Below are positions 50,294 to 62,038 of a stretch of DNA of 64,000 nucleotides, in pieces. The notes under the pieces were generated by a model that was not told where the DNA came from, made no database searches, and was given only the letters and a program-made list of their open reading frames with translations. Position 1 is the first letter of the stretch; each line of letters begins with the position of its first letter. The stretch is from Siphonodentalium dalli (lineage: Eukaryota > Mollusca > Scaphopoda > Gadilida > Siphonodentaliidae): positions 198,178,052 to 198,242,051 of the forward strand of contig CP136067.1 in NCBI GenBank assembly GCA_032622095.1. Reading direction: 5' to 3'. A program made the position numbers and the translations under genes.

Positions 50294-50871
50294 TATACTT
50301 GACGAGTTATAGATTATATTTATTACATGATCCAAAGCCTCGACAAAACCTACTTAAATCAACAAATGGACACTAAACTAACATCGGCTTCTATACGACA
50401 TCGGATGACTTTTCATGTAACTGTGCATTGTTTGCGCGTGTAAACAATAGTCCCAGATAAATAAGGACACTTTAATGTATTTAATGGTGTATATATAATG
50501 ACATAACTTTTCAAACTCTTAATGATTATAGCTGGTTGGAAAAAATATTGGAAGGCATAATATATGGAGTGTAAATAGAAGACATACCGGAAGTCAAGGG
50601 TCACCTGGCACTATTTCCTGTTATTAAACGAACGTTTAATATCACAATTTATCTCATAATTAACTCACAAACCCAGGTTAATAATTATTGGTAAGACACA
50701 CGTGTACTATTAGCACGTGCGATGACGTCACGCAATTATTTGAATGACTTGCGATTGCTGACGTTTATGATTGTTTTCTTCGATGAATACTTCGCGTTTA
50801 TTTGATCATGTGATAAAAGGTATATCAAACTCATTCTACTTCATACGTAATTTATCAACCTCTGACATCCA

Positions 50872-50923
50872 CTAAATTCTATTTGAGTCTCGGTGAACCT
50901 CGGCTCAAATCGAATTTAGTTAT
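50872..50923. repeat. 17-bp hairpin
   Basis: ACTAAATTCTATTTGAG pairs with CTCAAATCGAATTTAGT with one mismatch around a 16-base loop containing CTCGG twice. Nothing else is recognisable between 50294 and 51285. Confidence 0.7.
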
Positions 50924-51285
50924 CTCGATTGATAGATTCCGTACACAATATAAACTCATGTGCGATCCTCTACATACAAATATTTACTATAATTTTGCCT
51001 TACATACATCGGGGTACATGTACTACTATAGCTATATAAGTTCGTGAAACATGACTGCAAACAGCAATTATTATGTTCAATTAGACATTCAAAGAAAGAA
51101 CATACATCGGTGCTATGGCCCCAAGTTTATGAAACTACTGCGATTCCATAACAATAACGCATGAGGTATTTCACTGTTCGTGCAGAAAATTGTGCTATCT
51201 TTGCGCATTTGCACTCATATGGTAAACTGACGACATGAACACACATAATCAGTTGTGTGTATATATTGCATACCAACGTTTCATA

Positions 51286-54190
51286 TTGATATACCGGTAG
51301 TGGCACATGCGTACATATGCTTGTGATATACACGATGGCAAGAGTCTGCTAATTCGGTCATTTCTATTCTTAACAATGTGTTCCAGACTCGTGATGTTTC
51401 AATATTTTGGGAGGTGTGTCCATACGGTTGTGACGTTGATGAACACGTCCTGGCATATGGACTGAAAGATCCTTTATTGATGCAGTAGTGCTGTGGAAAA
51501 TGATTGACGTATTTACTCAGTACAACCAAAATAAAACTACAACTTTAGGATCGTGGCAGTCTAGTAATAACTAGACCAAGGTTTCCTAACAGTCAACTCT
51601 CAACGTAAGTTGAAAGTAATGAAAGTTAGGTCTAGTTTTAATAAGACTGGCATCGTGGTATAGCAGTAATTGGTAGCAGTGTTCTCAGCTCTACTTGGTA
51701 TGATTGTGATTTGATATTGACGGTTTGTGGTGTCAGTTATATTTAAGCAGGCACCGGTAGCTACAAGCAATTGCATTAAAAGCTATCATTACGTCATTGC
51801 ACTTTTCAGATAAACTGACGACACGAGCACACACATGCGGTTTTGTATAACATATTTCATACCAAGCGAGTGATATTGATATGGTGGCAAGTGCTTTCAT
51901 ATGCTTGCGACATACAATATGGAAATAGTCAGTCTACCCATTAGTGGCAGGAATTTCAATGGTGGCTATTACTTAATTTCACAATGCTTTCCATAGTTGG
52001 GTATGTCGATATTCCAGAAGGGACGCCCATATGGTTGCGACATTGATCAACTCATACTAGAATATAGACTGAAAATCCTTTATTGGTGTACCAGCGCCGT
52101 GTGAAAATGTGTGATGTGAGAGCACATTAAAATATATAATACGGCCTTAGACTTGTGACATAACCAGTAATTGTGTACAGTGTTCTCAACGCTATCTGCT
52201 ATTAGAGTTTTGATGCTGATAGTGCATGGTGTCTATTAAATTTAACAATTTCATGACTTGAGTTTCCGGAAATATTACGAAAAACCCTGTGCCAACGCAT
52301 TCTCTTACATGCACGAGGCTTCCCATATAAGAGAAAGCACTGGAACATGGTCTTTAATACCACAACAATGCAGTTCCCAGCATTAAAAGGATAAACAAAT
52401 ATTGCAGGAAAAATACAAACAGTCACTAAAATACTTAAAATTTCCAGGTTGTCTGATTAAATCTATGAGTTTAAATCGTTATATGTATTTGGCACTTTCA
52501 TGGAAGAAACCGCGTTGAGCAATTAACATCCATAATGCAGGGATGTAGAGACACTTGTGGGGAAGGGTCAGTTAGAATATGCCGTTCCAATGTGTGATTA
52601 ACAGCCGCATATGTGTGTTAGTTCCCCCTGGTATATGCCATACTTGCATACGTCGCGTAAGGATAACAGTTTATATTTGACTGATCGTGCGACCATTACG
52701 CGACTGCACTCGTCCGATATGCGACAACAGTAACTCGCGCGTGCGATTTTGTGTATATATTCCGTACCAAGCGTGCGATATTTATGTCGTGTCAAGTGCG
52801 TCCATATGCGTGCGACATACAGTATATGACAATAGTTTGACAATCCGTTAGTGGTATACTATGTTCAATTGTGGTTAATTCTTAATTTCACATTGCATGC
52901 GTTCTAGAGTTGGGATACGTCGATATTCCGAAGGGGCGCTCACATGGTTGCGACATCGATTAATGGATCCTGGAATCTGGAGTGAACATTGCTTTATTGA
53001 CGTAGTAGCTAAGTGTACAAAAAATAAAGCCTTAAAATGTTTACACAACCAGTAATTGGGTACAGTATTCTCGACTACGTGTATGACTGAATGTTGGTGC
53101 TGATGGGGTTTGGTGTCCGTATTATTTTGAAGCAGATATGACAATTATCGCAAGAAAATACAAATGGAGTTACTAAAATGCAGGTTTTATGGTTAAATCT
53201 ATTCGCTTTGTTCTACCTAAAATTGAGCACTTTCACTCAAGAAACAGTGTTAGGCAACATCTAACTTAGATAAGATAAGATAAGTTTATTGGCTCTTGAA
53301 TCATGAAACATTGTAACAGAGTAAGAATAGGTAACATATGTATATGTGTTATATGAGGTTGTAAATAGATGTGACTCTAGAGTATAAATGGAATCAGTAA
53401 TAAGATAAGTATAAGCAGATTCAGTGTGACATGTCACAGAGTGTGACAAGTTTCATGAGATCTAGAGCCAACAGGAAGGAATATAGGGACATCGGTGGGG
53501 AAGAGTCAGTTAGAATATATCGATCGAGCGTGTGGTAAACAGACCCAGTTGCATGTTTGTTACTGGCCGATAGTGTATGATAATCATGCACGCAATCGTC
53601 TTTTAATGAGAACAATAATGTTTTTTGGCAGATTGTGCTATCCTACGCCATTGAACTCGTCCGATATACTGACAACAGTAACACACACGCGTAGTTTTGT
53701 GTATATATTCCATACCAAGCATGCGACATTGATATCGTGTCATAAGTGCATCCACATGCTTGCGACATACACTAGTTATGGCAATAGTCTGTCCAACCGG
53801 TAGTGGGAAATTGTATTTAATCGTGGATACTTCTTAATTTCACATTGCGTTCCGAAGTTGATCAACATATCCTGGTATATATTGACTGAAAATTGCTTTA
53901 TTGACGTAGTAGCAGTGTACACATTATTTATGTAAGAACGCTTTACACACAAACAAATAACGATTATATAACGGTGTGACATAACCTGTATTTGGGTACA
54001 ATATTTTGGACTCTGGTATGACTGAAATATGCATGCGTGCATATGCTTGCGACATATACTGTGACATGGGTCTGTCAATCCGTTAATGTCACTATGTTCA
54101 ATCGTGCCAGTTAGTTCTGAATGTCACACCTGTGTTCTTTAGTTGGGATACGGGACGAGCACCCATATGCTTGCGACATGACTGTAACAG
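51286..54190. repeat. Degenerate long repeat family, four or more units
   Basis: Related units begin near 51286, 51868, 52776 and 53726. Each runs through CATATGCTTGCGACATAC, GTCTGTC or similar, CTTAATTTCACATTGC, GTTGGGATACGTCGATATTCC, CATATGGTTGCGACATTGAT and CTGAAAATTGCTTTATTGACG. The spacing is 582, 908 and 950 bases and divergence is high, so this is old. A partial fifth unit overlaps 54030-54190. There is no coherent reading frame. Confidence 0.7.
52291..52344. mobile_element. Remnant palindrome (U type)
   Basis: CCCTGTGCCAACGCATTCTCTTACAT, then ATAAGAGAAAGCACTGG. The loop is shortened and several arm bases have changed. Left flank GAAAAA as in the V and T copies. Confidence 0.55.
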
Positions 54191-54709
54191 GACTTGTTTC
54201 TTCGGATTGTGAACTGTACTATACTGTATGACGTCACCATGTGCTCACACAATTCCCTCCAACTTACGCAAATAAGCATTTCTATCTCAGATTTGAATAG
54301 ACGTTGGATATTTCGGACTACATGACTTAGCTGTGTAGCAACACACCATGAGCTATACACCACACCCTGTAATCACTCCACATGTAGTGCAGAATTTCAA
54401 CACACAACTTGGAGCATTTTGTAATGTATTTTTATTATATTTCCACGCTGTGTGTCAGTGTTCTATCAATATTTTGGACTCTGGTATGACTGAATTTTGG
54501 GCATTATGTGCATGCCTGCGTCGCGTAAGGATGACACTTAAGGTTGCAATCGTTCGATATATACTGATACCAGTAACATACGCGTGCGGTTTTGTGTATG
54601 TATCCCACATATTGATATAGTGTTAAATGCATGCGTTCATATGCTTGCGACATATACTGTGACATGGGTCTGTCAATCTTCTTCGGATTGTGAACTGTAC
54701 TATACTGTA

Positions 54710-55780
54710 GATAGATAGATATATTTATTGACATAAAACACCATAGTGATAGGTAGATGTCACAAACACAAAGAACATAGTGGTATGCGAAACAGAAATA
54801 ACAGTATCAAGTAATAATATTCAAAAGTTCGGCGTATATATATGTAACTATGGCATAAAAAACAATATATGTACACTGTAGTATCACAATTGTATAATTA
54901 GGGGTCAGTAATAGTGTTCTATAACATCGTAGTTTAGTTATGGGCATGTGATATTGTTTTGTTACATATATATATAATACTAGCCTTTATACGAGTGCCA
55001 GTCTCCTCATTTCAAAGAATGATAAAATTGCCTTACTTAAGATATTTGCGATATCGGATTTATCCGCTTTTAGTAGGAGTGAGAATTTTTCCTGATTAGT
55101 CATTGCTATAAAATTGTGATTAGTGCATGCTATTTTATTGTATAATTGCGTTCTTTCTAGTGCGTAAAGTTGACATTCAGTGAGGAAATGAAATTCACTT
55201 TCGATTTGGTTTAAGTTGCATTGTGTACAACGTCTGTCTTCGAGTGCAACTATTGGCCTTTGATGTCGGCCCTTTTCTATTTGTAATGAATGGTTACTTA
55301 TTCTTAGACGTGTTAATACTTCTCGTTGTTGGGGTCGACTAATTTCTGTGAGATATGATTCTAGAATAAACGAGGATTTCACTGTGCGATATGTACGTAA
55401 TTTGTTGCCATTTGTTGATGTCGAGTCATCAAATATATCACGCAAAAACTTGTCTCTGTGTAATGCATTAAGTGTATTTTCGGTGGCGGACACGCTACTT
55501 TGATTTGGTGTAACCATATTTCCAACAAGTTTTATAGTTAGGCTGTGTGGTGACTTGAACGTTGAGCCATGGTCCCGCGAGAATGTTGAAGATGCTTTCA
55601 ATAGTGGGTTGATATCTTTGGCTTGGAGTCGTAAATGGTACTTGAGACAACGAGTATATGCTTCAATATATGCGGGATATTCACCCAACTCAGCCCTAAC
55701 AGCATGATTTGAACTTTTCTTTCCGACAGATAATATCATTTTGCAGAATTTTAGATGAACTTGTTCACATGTGGTCGTGT
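54710..55780 (-). mobile_element. LINE 3' end, 5'-truncated
   Basis: On the minus strand the coding 3' end (to 54987) is followed by about 270 bases of 3' untranslated sequence, an AATAAA-like signal near 54715-54725 and a short TATC tail abutting host sequence at 54709. The host sequence left of the tail (TTCTTCGGATTG, 54680-54691) and right of the truncated 5' end (CAATCCGAAGAA) are reverse complements, so the LINE lies inside an inverted host repeat. Confidence 0.75.
54987..55780 (-). pseudogene. Non-LTR retrotransposon ORF2 C-terminal region
   Basis: About 265 codons are open without interruption. The N-terminal part (HLKFCKMILSVGKKSSNHA, AELGEYP, KYHLRL) matches the thumb and post-RT segment seen after LINE reverse transcriptases. 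Residues near 190-210 form the C-terminal zinc knuckle, CTQCNLNQIESEFHFLTEC, with a CCHC spacing and the usual Glu-x-Glu-x-His. The final residues are EMRRLAL. The RT catalytic core (FADD-type motif) is missing because of truncation, so the protein cannot work. The continuous frame means decay is recent. The clade is uncertain. Confidence 0.8.
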
Positions 55781-55977
55781 CAATCCGAAGAAACAAGTCC
55801 TGTTACAGTCATGTCGCAAGCATATGGGTGCTCGTCCCGTATCCCAACTAAAGAACACAGGTGTGACATTCAGAACTAACTGGCACGATTGAACATAGTG
55901 ACATTAACGGATTGACAGACCCATGTCACAGTATATGTCGCAAGCATATGTATATTTCTATCTCAGATTTGAATACG

Positions 55978-56300
55978 CGTGGAAATATAATAAAATTACA
56001 TTACAAAATGCTCCAAGTTGTGTGTTGAAATTCTGCACTACATGTGGAGTGATTACAGGGTGTGCTGTATGACGCCACCGTGTGCTCACACAATTCCCTC
56101 CAACTTATGCAAATAAGCATTTCTATCTCAGATTTGAATAGACGTTGGCTATTTTCGGACCACATGACTTACATGTAGCTGTGTAGCAACACACCGTGAG
56201 CTATACAGCACACCCTGTAATCACGCCACATGTAGTGCAGAATTTCAACACACAACTTGGAGCATTTTGTAATGTAATTTTATTATATTTCCACGCTGTC
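55978..56300. repeat. Roughly 85-bp inverted repeat within host repeat
   Basis: The arm at 55978-56062 (GTGGAAATATAATAAAATTA...) is the reverse complement of 56206-56300 (...TAATTTTATTATATTTCCAC), with a loop of about 145 bases. The second arm and loop match 54232-54450 directly. The left stretch 55785-55958 matches 54045-54209 in reverse. Confidence 0.75.
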
Positions 56301-56639
56301 AAGCAGACCAGATCTTCGGTGTTACCAGTAAACGCATCGAGTAAAAATGTTGTGAAAATGTGAACAGTGTCGCACAAAAGAACACCTCTTCGAAAGTTCT
56401 ATTTGAGCACAGGAAGAAATGTCGTTATTTCCCTTTATCTTTGTCACATCAATTTCGTCGACTAATTTCGATACCGGTGTAATTCAAAAGCGGTAATTAT
56501 TATAAATGTATTTCGTATCGCAAACTGCCAGATTTAATCTACGTGGGCTTTATTACGTTTACGTATGGTCATATTACATTTATATGATGCATCGGCCAGA
56601 ATGACCCTTTTTCTTATTCCCTATAATAATCTCATATAT

Positions 56640-57182
56640 ATTTTGAAGACCTCTGTCTGTCTGTATGTCTGTCTGTCTGTATGTCATTTTATACAAATCT
56701 ACGATTCTCGACCGATCGGGACGAAACTTGGTACGTGTGTGTAGTTTGACCAGGCGGTGGACGTTGTCGTATTTGTGAGCCCGTGCGGCGCCCGCTTCGC
56801 GCATGCGAAGACGAGATCTCGGAAACGGGTGGTGCTATCGACTTGAAATTTGCTATGTGAATGTATCTTGCCCCGGATACGAATTTTATCGGTCCGCCGA
56901 GCCCGTGCGACGCCAGCTTCGCGCATGCGCAGACGAGATCTCGGAAACGGGTGGTGCTATCGACTTGAAATTTGCTATGTGAATGTATCTTGCCCCGGAT
57001 ACGAATTTTATCGGTCCGCCGAGCCCGTGCGACGCCAGCTTCGCGGATGCGCAGACCAGATCTCGGAAACGGGTAGAGCTATCGACTTGAAATTTGGTTT
57101 TTGAATAGCCCGGACAACGTCGGGCTGGGTAGAGCTATCGACTTGAAATTTGGGTTTTGAATAGCCCGGACAACGTCGGGCT
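56640..57182. repeat. TCTG microsatellite followed by 122-bp and 56-bp tandem repeats
   Basis: TCTGTCTGTATG units run about 56650-56685. Three GC-rich units start at GAGCCCGTGCG (56777, 56899 and 57021; period 122). The third passes into two 56-bp units starting GGGTAGAGCTATCGACTTG (57071 and 57127), each ending in a CCCGGACAACGTCGGGCT hairpin. Open frames over the array have no recognised homologue. Confidence 0.85.
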
Positions 57183-57788
57183 CATCGGATAGTATTGATA
57201 TATTAAGGTCATATAATTACTTATTATTTTATTCATTTATGTCTTGTGATAGTTATTCCGAGAAAAACGTATTAATTAGCCTGCCACAAGTGAAGTAGCC
57301 GATATATACCGATTCGCCTCGGCAATATTCGGGGATCTTATAGCGAGGGAAGAATTATACTCTTGCGCTACCATACGTTCCATTAACTGTGAAGGCATAC
57401 ACTACTCACTAGTCCTAAAACTAATTGTGATATTCGGCAAGTGAAAGAAAGAATTCAGCCAAATTGCCAATTTTGGAATGAAATGTTGACTATATGTAGG
57501 CGTTACCATTTATGTCACAATTCCAGTTTTAAAAGTCAATGTAGGCGTTACCATTTCAAAACTCTGAAACATGCCTCGAAAATTGGTGACGGAAACCACC
57601 TGAACGCGATAATCTTTACAACCGTTACAGATAGATCTCGGTATAGATGACTGTGAGCTAGCAAACAATGTTTTACAGCTCATAAGCAATGATTTTTTTA
57701 GTGGTTTATGAACATAGTTTGCAAAAACGATAAATACTTACTTCGAGTCGCACCGAGCAGCCGCCATTTTTCGGTGAAAAACTTAGTT
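57183..57788. other. No recognisable gene
   Basis: AT-rich. GTAGGCGTTACCATTT occurs twice (57497 and 57541), a 44-base spaced direct repeat. Confidence 0.5.
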
Positions 57789-59190
57789 TTATGACGTAGG
57801 TTCCAGGCCCTGAATTTGCTCGTAATGATCAGCATCGAAGTCATCATTATGGTGTGGGGTGAATAACTCTGAATAGTACGAGCCCCATGCTTCCGTTATT
57901 TCGGAGGGACTCCTCAAAAGCTGTCCTCGGAACTTGAAATGGGGAGAATTTAAAGTATTACGCTCTTTACGTTTAGAGTTGAACAGACGAAATAATGCAG
58001 CCTGGTCCATTTCCGCGGATTTATCTACTTTCGCAACTTGTTCACGCATAAACCTTTCGGCCATTTTACGGTGTTCAGAGCGGAAGACGCGTTTAGCATC
58101 CTTATAATTAATGTACGAGCAATTACTTTCACTGCGAGGTCTACCATCAGCTATCCATATACGGCGACAACCTCGCATATTGTAATGCGCTGTTTTCAAT
58201 GACTCGTTCCAATACGGCTTGATATTAAGGAAGTTTTTCGTTGTAGGAACTTTTTCGACAGATGCTTTTCTGTTATACAGTTGTAGTATTATCTCGGTAA
58301 TATCAAATTTAGGACAATATTGTTCAACTGACTGCTTGAATGCGAAATGTGAGGTCTGGTCTGAATTCAATGCTGACCACTTATATCAAACCTGAGCTAC
58401 TGGATATTGATTTGCCCGATCTAATTCTCCTATTTGTAAAAGGAGTGGGCGGTGATTTGAAACATCTATGCTATCATCTTGGATTATATGTACAGATTTC
58501 ACAAGATATTCGTGATATTTATGCAAGAGAAAATGATCGATTATAGACCCACAGACCGGGTTTGTCATTGATTCAAAGGTTCTGATTGAAGTGGTATGGT
58601 ATTTTTCCTCTATGGGAGAATACACGTTGTGAACACCGAGGAGATTTTTGAGGGACTTACTTCGATCATCGGAACGACAGCAATTACTATTGATATCTCC
58701 CATGACAATAACGGTACCAAGGGAACTATATTCAAAGAACATGGCTCAGCTTTTCAATATAATCTGAGTATTCTTGCACCGAACGGTTGGACGACGGTAG
58801 ATACACTTGAAATATGTATATAAACATACTCTGGCTGATATACAATTGTAAGCCAACGATTCGGTCATCACCTGTATCGATCACATACCACATCAATGCG
58901 ACACCACCCTTCGGGCGACCTGTTTGGTTTTGGTGCTTAGGACTTTTATCACAGACGATATAAGAATAATATTGTGGTGATAAAGTACGAATGAACCACG
59001 ATTTAGTATTACCCAACCAGTGTTCGGATACGCCACAAATGTCGATTTCTTGGTTATTTAGTAAGTTAGATAGGTAAGACGATGATGATGATGTGATACC
59101 AGTCACATTCCATGTGAGAAGAGTCAACATTGTTATAAACAGTTGGAACGTCGACATCGTTTGACTACAGCAGATGATAGTCAATAACAT
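57789..59190 (-). pseudogene. LINE ORF2 N-terminal half: endonuclease and linker
   Basis: Reading from 59190 downward, the APE-type endonuclease begins LLTWNVTGI, then DICGVSEHWLG (catalytic Glu), GRPKGGVALMW and IFQVYLPSSNRS. It continues in another frame with VIVMGDINSN, IIDHFLL and SNHRPLLL. In most LINE endonucleases the last motif is S-D-H, so the Asp to Asn change would be damaging. The linker follows (KPYWNESLK, RRIWIADGRPRSE, KRVFRSEHRK, AALFRLFNSKRK, WGSYYSELFTPH). Breaks are one frameshift at about 58732-58742 and one TGA at 58386-58388. The frame ends at 57789, just before the RT should start. The element is 3'-truncated, unlike the fragment at 54.7-55.8 kb. Confidence 0.82.
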
Positions 59191-59195
59191 TAAGA

Positions 59196-59560
59196 TTAAG
59201 CTATGTTCGAGAAGTCCTCATATCTATCACGATGAAATTCGTCCTGTCGTTCTGAATCTGTAGCAGGTGCTGGGAAACACTCCCAATATTCAGGCCAAAA
59301 GTACGGATCGTTGACATATTCGAAGTGCTCATGGAAAATGTTTAACCTAGCATAACGTGAGTCGCCATTCAACATGCGAACAACAGAGAAATCAACATGG
59401 TTGTCATATAATACTTCTCGATGTCAGACGTCATCGTGTCGTCACCAAAGTTGGATAGCAGAAACGGTCCGTTTTAATTGGCACTCTAGAGCTGTATCTA
59501 GATTTCCGAAATCTACGGTTAATTTCTCGTTTGTGTGACCTTGGCTTTGGAGAAGGTTTA
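59196..59560 (-). pseudogene. ORF1-like frame directly upstream of LINE ORF2
   Basis: The minus strand is open from a TGA near 59430 to the TAA at 59196-59198, with no obvious start Met near its beginning. It reads YDNHVDFSVVRMLNG, YARLNIFHEHFEYVNDPY, FWPEYWE. An upstream open stretch to 59560 is basic (KPKPSPKPRSHKREINRRF) and is separated from it by stops that look like degraded codons. The stop lies 6 bases before the first Met of the endonuclease frame, a spacing typical of ORF1/ORF2 in LINEs. I recognise no ORF1 domain (no RRM or zinc knuckle). An alternative is that it belongs to the neighbouring Polinton. Confidence 0.5.
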
Positions 59561-59889
59561 GGTTTCTATATTTTTATTGACATGAATGTTTAACAGTTAC
59601 ACAAATTGTATGTTTATTATGCTATTTTGACGTTAAATTGTTAACATTGTTAACAGCAAAATGTACAATGGTTTGCTTAAAACGCTTGTTACCTACTGCT
59701 ACAAGGTTCTGACACTTTCCAAATAATATAGGATAATATAACATTTCTGAATAATTTGAACAAGTTTTGAACAGTATAACCACAATAAAATATACGTATA
59801 TATACATACATCCCTGCCCCAGCTATGTAAGAATGAGACAAATATTATATTTTGTTGGGCATAATGCATACCACGACTCACAATTATTA
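59561..59889. other. No recognisable gene
   Basis: AT-rich boundary between the LINE 5' end and the Polinton fragment. TTAACATTGTTAAC lies near 59640. Confidence 0.5.
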
Positions 59890-61177
59890 TTAATCACCCA
59901 AATGTACCCGTCGTTGTTTGTCGATAGTTATAGTATGTTCAAACTGTCCAAATATATACAAATGCACCGTTTTATTCAAGGCTTCGCCGAAACGTATATC
60001 TAGTGAGGTTAACCCACTATCCGTAACACCGCGTCCACAATCTCTTCCTGGTGCAAATGTATAAATCGTGTAGCCTTTTGCGAAATCTCTGAAACTTATG
60101 TCTGTATTGGGGTACATCTGTACTAAAGTTGCATACGCATCTATATATTTATTATTCTTATAGTCAAACTTTAGAGGTTCAAAAGGCAATGTGGCACCAT
60201 CCACGCAGAACCTAATTTCGGTACAATTAAAGTGTTGAAAGTTATATGGGTTGTGTGACCAGCTACCAGTCCCCGCCGCGCCTGTCGACATTACCATCAC
60301 AATACGCCGTGGTATACGACCTTGAAAAATGTCTGTAGCAGAAAACCCTAAACTACCCTTGCTTATGGCGTACAGTTTAATTTCGGACTTAAGATAAGGG
60401 TATATGGCATCTTTTTTGGTGAGTATTTCTGCATGTTTTTTTCGCCAGAACCGTGCTAGTAACTTTAGCGAAACAAATATCCATGCTGGTCTTCACAACT
60501 TCGTATACATATTTCGGACTGGTGTCTGAGCTCATCATTACAAAATTAGGTATGGAAGGGTAAACTTTTAGCCGCACAGAAACTCCGTTTATTAGAAGTT
60601 TGCCATTTTGTAGGAAATCTACATTTATAGGACACGCAAAGTCGACTTCTTGGGATTTCGCAGTGAGCTTGGAGCGTGTATAGAACCCCAGGTTCCCTCA
60701 TACCGGATCTGTGTTGTCGAACTCGCCCGCTGTATCCTTTGAATAACCTTGGGCAGGCAACGCATTATTTGAATATTTGCTCTTCAAAAGAGTATCCAGG
60801 TAAGTTTTTATCCCATAAAAAGGGCCGACAGTTGGCAGATGTGTGTGCTGTAACTCCAATATTATGCTTTCTATACAGCTGGAAGCTGGTAAGTTGATAA
60901 GTCCTGCTTTAGATGTATCGTCCAAACTAGTACCATCCTCTTTGACTATTTTTAATGTCAGATTTAACCGTGACTGGTCTAAATCTATATAATCTCTTGA
61001 TGTGCCAGGTAAGTAGAATTCAAAAGGACCATTCGTAACCTGTGTTAAGGGCCGCATACGTATCCATTCGCGTCTTAAACACGATTTATCATCGCTCTTT
61101 AGTGCCCCAAACAGTGGCAATTCAGCTTCAATTTTTTTATACTGGGTGTTAAACAGAATGTAACGAAATGTGCTTAA
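59890..61177 (-). pseudogene. Polinton/Maverick major capsid protein homologue, degraded
   Basis: Several segments in order match the double-jelly-roll capsid protein of Polintons (the family annotated in many invertebrates as F54H12.2-like). Near the N-terminus are TNGPFEFYLPGT and YIDLDQSRLNL. Then come YGIKTYLDTLL and DTAGEFDN, a middle portion around LLINGVSVRLKVYPS, then GRIPRRIV, NPYNFQHFN, CVDGATLPFEPLK and GYTIYTF, and finally IDKQRRVHLGD. Breaks are a TGA at 60698-60700 and a frameshift near 60470. The frame opens at about 61177 with no clear start Met. In intact elements this protein would build a virion-like shell. Length (about 425 codons) is close to the family norm, so most of the gene remains. 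Confidence 0.8.
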
Positions 61178-61296
61178 TTATGCCTGAACGTTATCTGGTA
61201 ATGTATGTCTTTCAAGCTTAACGGTTTCAGTTTGTGGTCTAGGAGATATAGCCTTATAACTTGTAAATGGTCAAACATCAACATACACAAGGGCTG

Positions 61297-61485
61297 TCAC
61301 GTATAGGGGATGTTGTACCCCGGCTTATAATAAATTTTACCTAATAATGGTACATATGTATCGTTAATTCGTTGTGGTAAACAGCCTTCCATGCATACAT
61401 ATATCATACCATTATTTTTGGGCAAAGTACCTGTTATTTTAAAACCGCTAAGCCGGCATCTGTATATGCCCGGATTCCTTATATC
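61297..61485 (-). pseudogene. Possible Polinton small capsid protein remnant
   Basis: A 63-codon stretch is open between stops at 61486-61488 and 61297-61299. It contains NNGMIYVCMEGCLPQ followed by TYVPLLGKIYYKPG. This spacing resembles the YVYCD...VGD..PLL region of Polinton minor capsid (penton-like) proteins. It lies between integrase and major capsid sequence on the same strand, where a Polinton structural gene would be expected. The match is weak and the N-terminal part is lost. Confidence 0.35.
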
Positions 61486-61566
61486 TCAATGTACCATTCA
61501 GATCGACACATGGCCATTTCGATAAGAAATGAGAATTTGTTCACGCAAATATGAAGCAATGAACAC

Positions 61567-61597
61567 TCATACTGAGTCCGTGCCTCCATAACTCTGA

Positions 61598-61630
<33 letters not shown>

Positions 61631-62034
61631 TCAATTGTATACACATTTTCAGCTCCTATATTTATGTCTTGAAGTTCCTGCTCATAAAATACACCATCGA
61701 CTCGTTCATTTAGAATGTCCTTAACCTTATAAACATTCACAGAATCTCTATGGTACCGGTGACTAACTATGAAATGCTCGCGCGTCCAGCGTGTATAATG
61801 TTCACGGTCCATTAAACTTTTCTCATGTACCAGGCGTACTGTGTCACCGACTTTGAATTTCCATAATTTTACAGCAGGTTCTCTAAGTTTCGACAACAAG
61901 TGTGACATATAACGTACTTCAGTCGCGTTTGTTTTCGGAGGTGACATCATCTGGGGCGAAGCCTATACTGCTGTGCACCGAATTGTTATATGCTTTAATT
62001 ATAGCCGGCAATTCATTCTCATAGTTCTTAGTGT
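61567..62034 (-). pseudogene. Polinton/Maverick integrase C-terminal region, degraded
   Basis: From 62034 downward the frame gives the end of the retroviral-type integrase core (ENELPAIIKAYNNSVHSS, then GFAPDDV). After a one-base frameshift at about 61930-61950 it gives the post-core domain: FKVGDTVRL, HYTRWTREHFIVS, VYKVKDILNERVDG, FYEQELQDI. The following YTIEHV would start a chromodomain, but an AT microsatellite at 61601-61625 cuts it off. The catalytic part is missing upstream because a MITE sits at the TTAA at 62035-62038. Gene order and strand agree with the capsid pseudogene. Confidence 0.78.
61601..61625. repeat. (AT)n microsatellite
   Basis: Twelve AT units at the broken end of the integrase frame. 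Confidence 0.9.
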
Positions 62035-62038
62035 TTAA

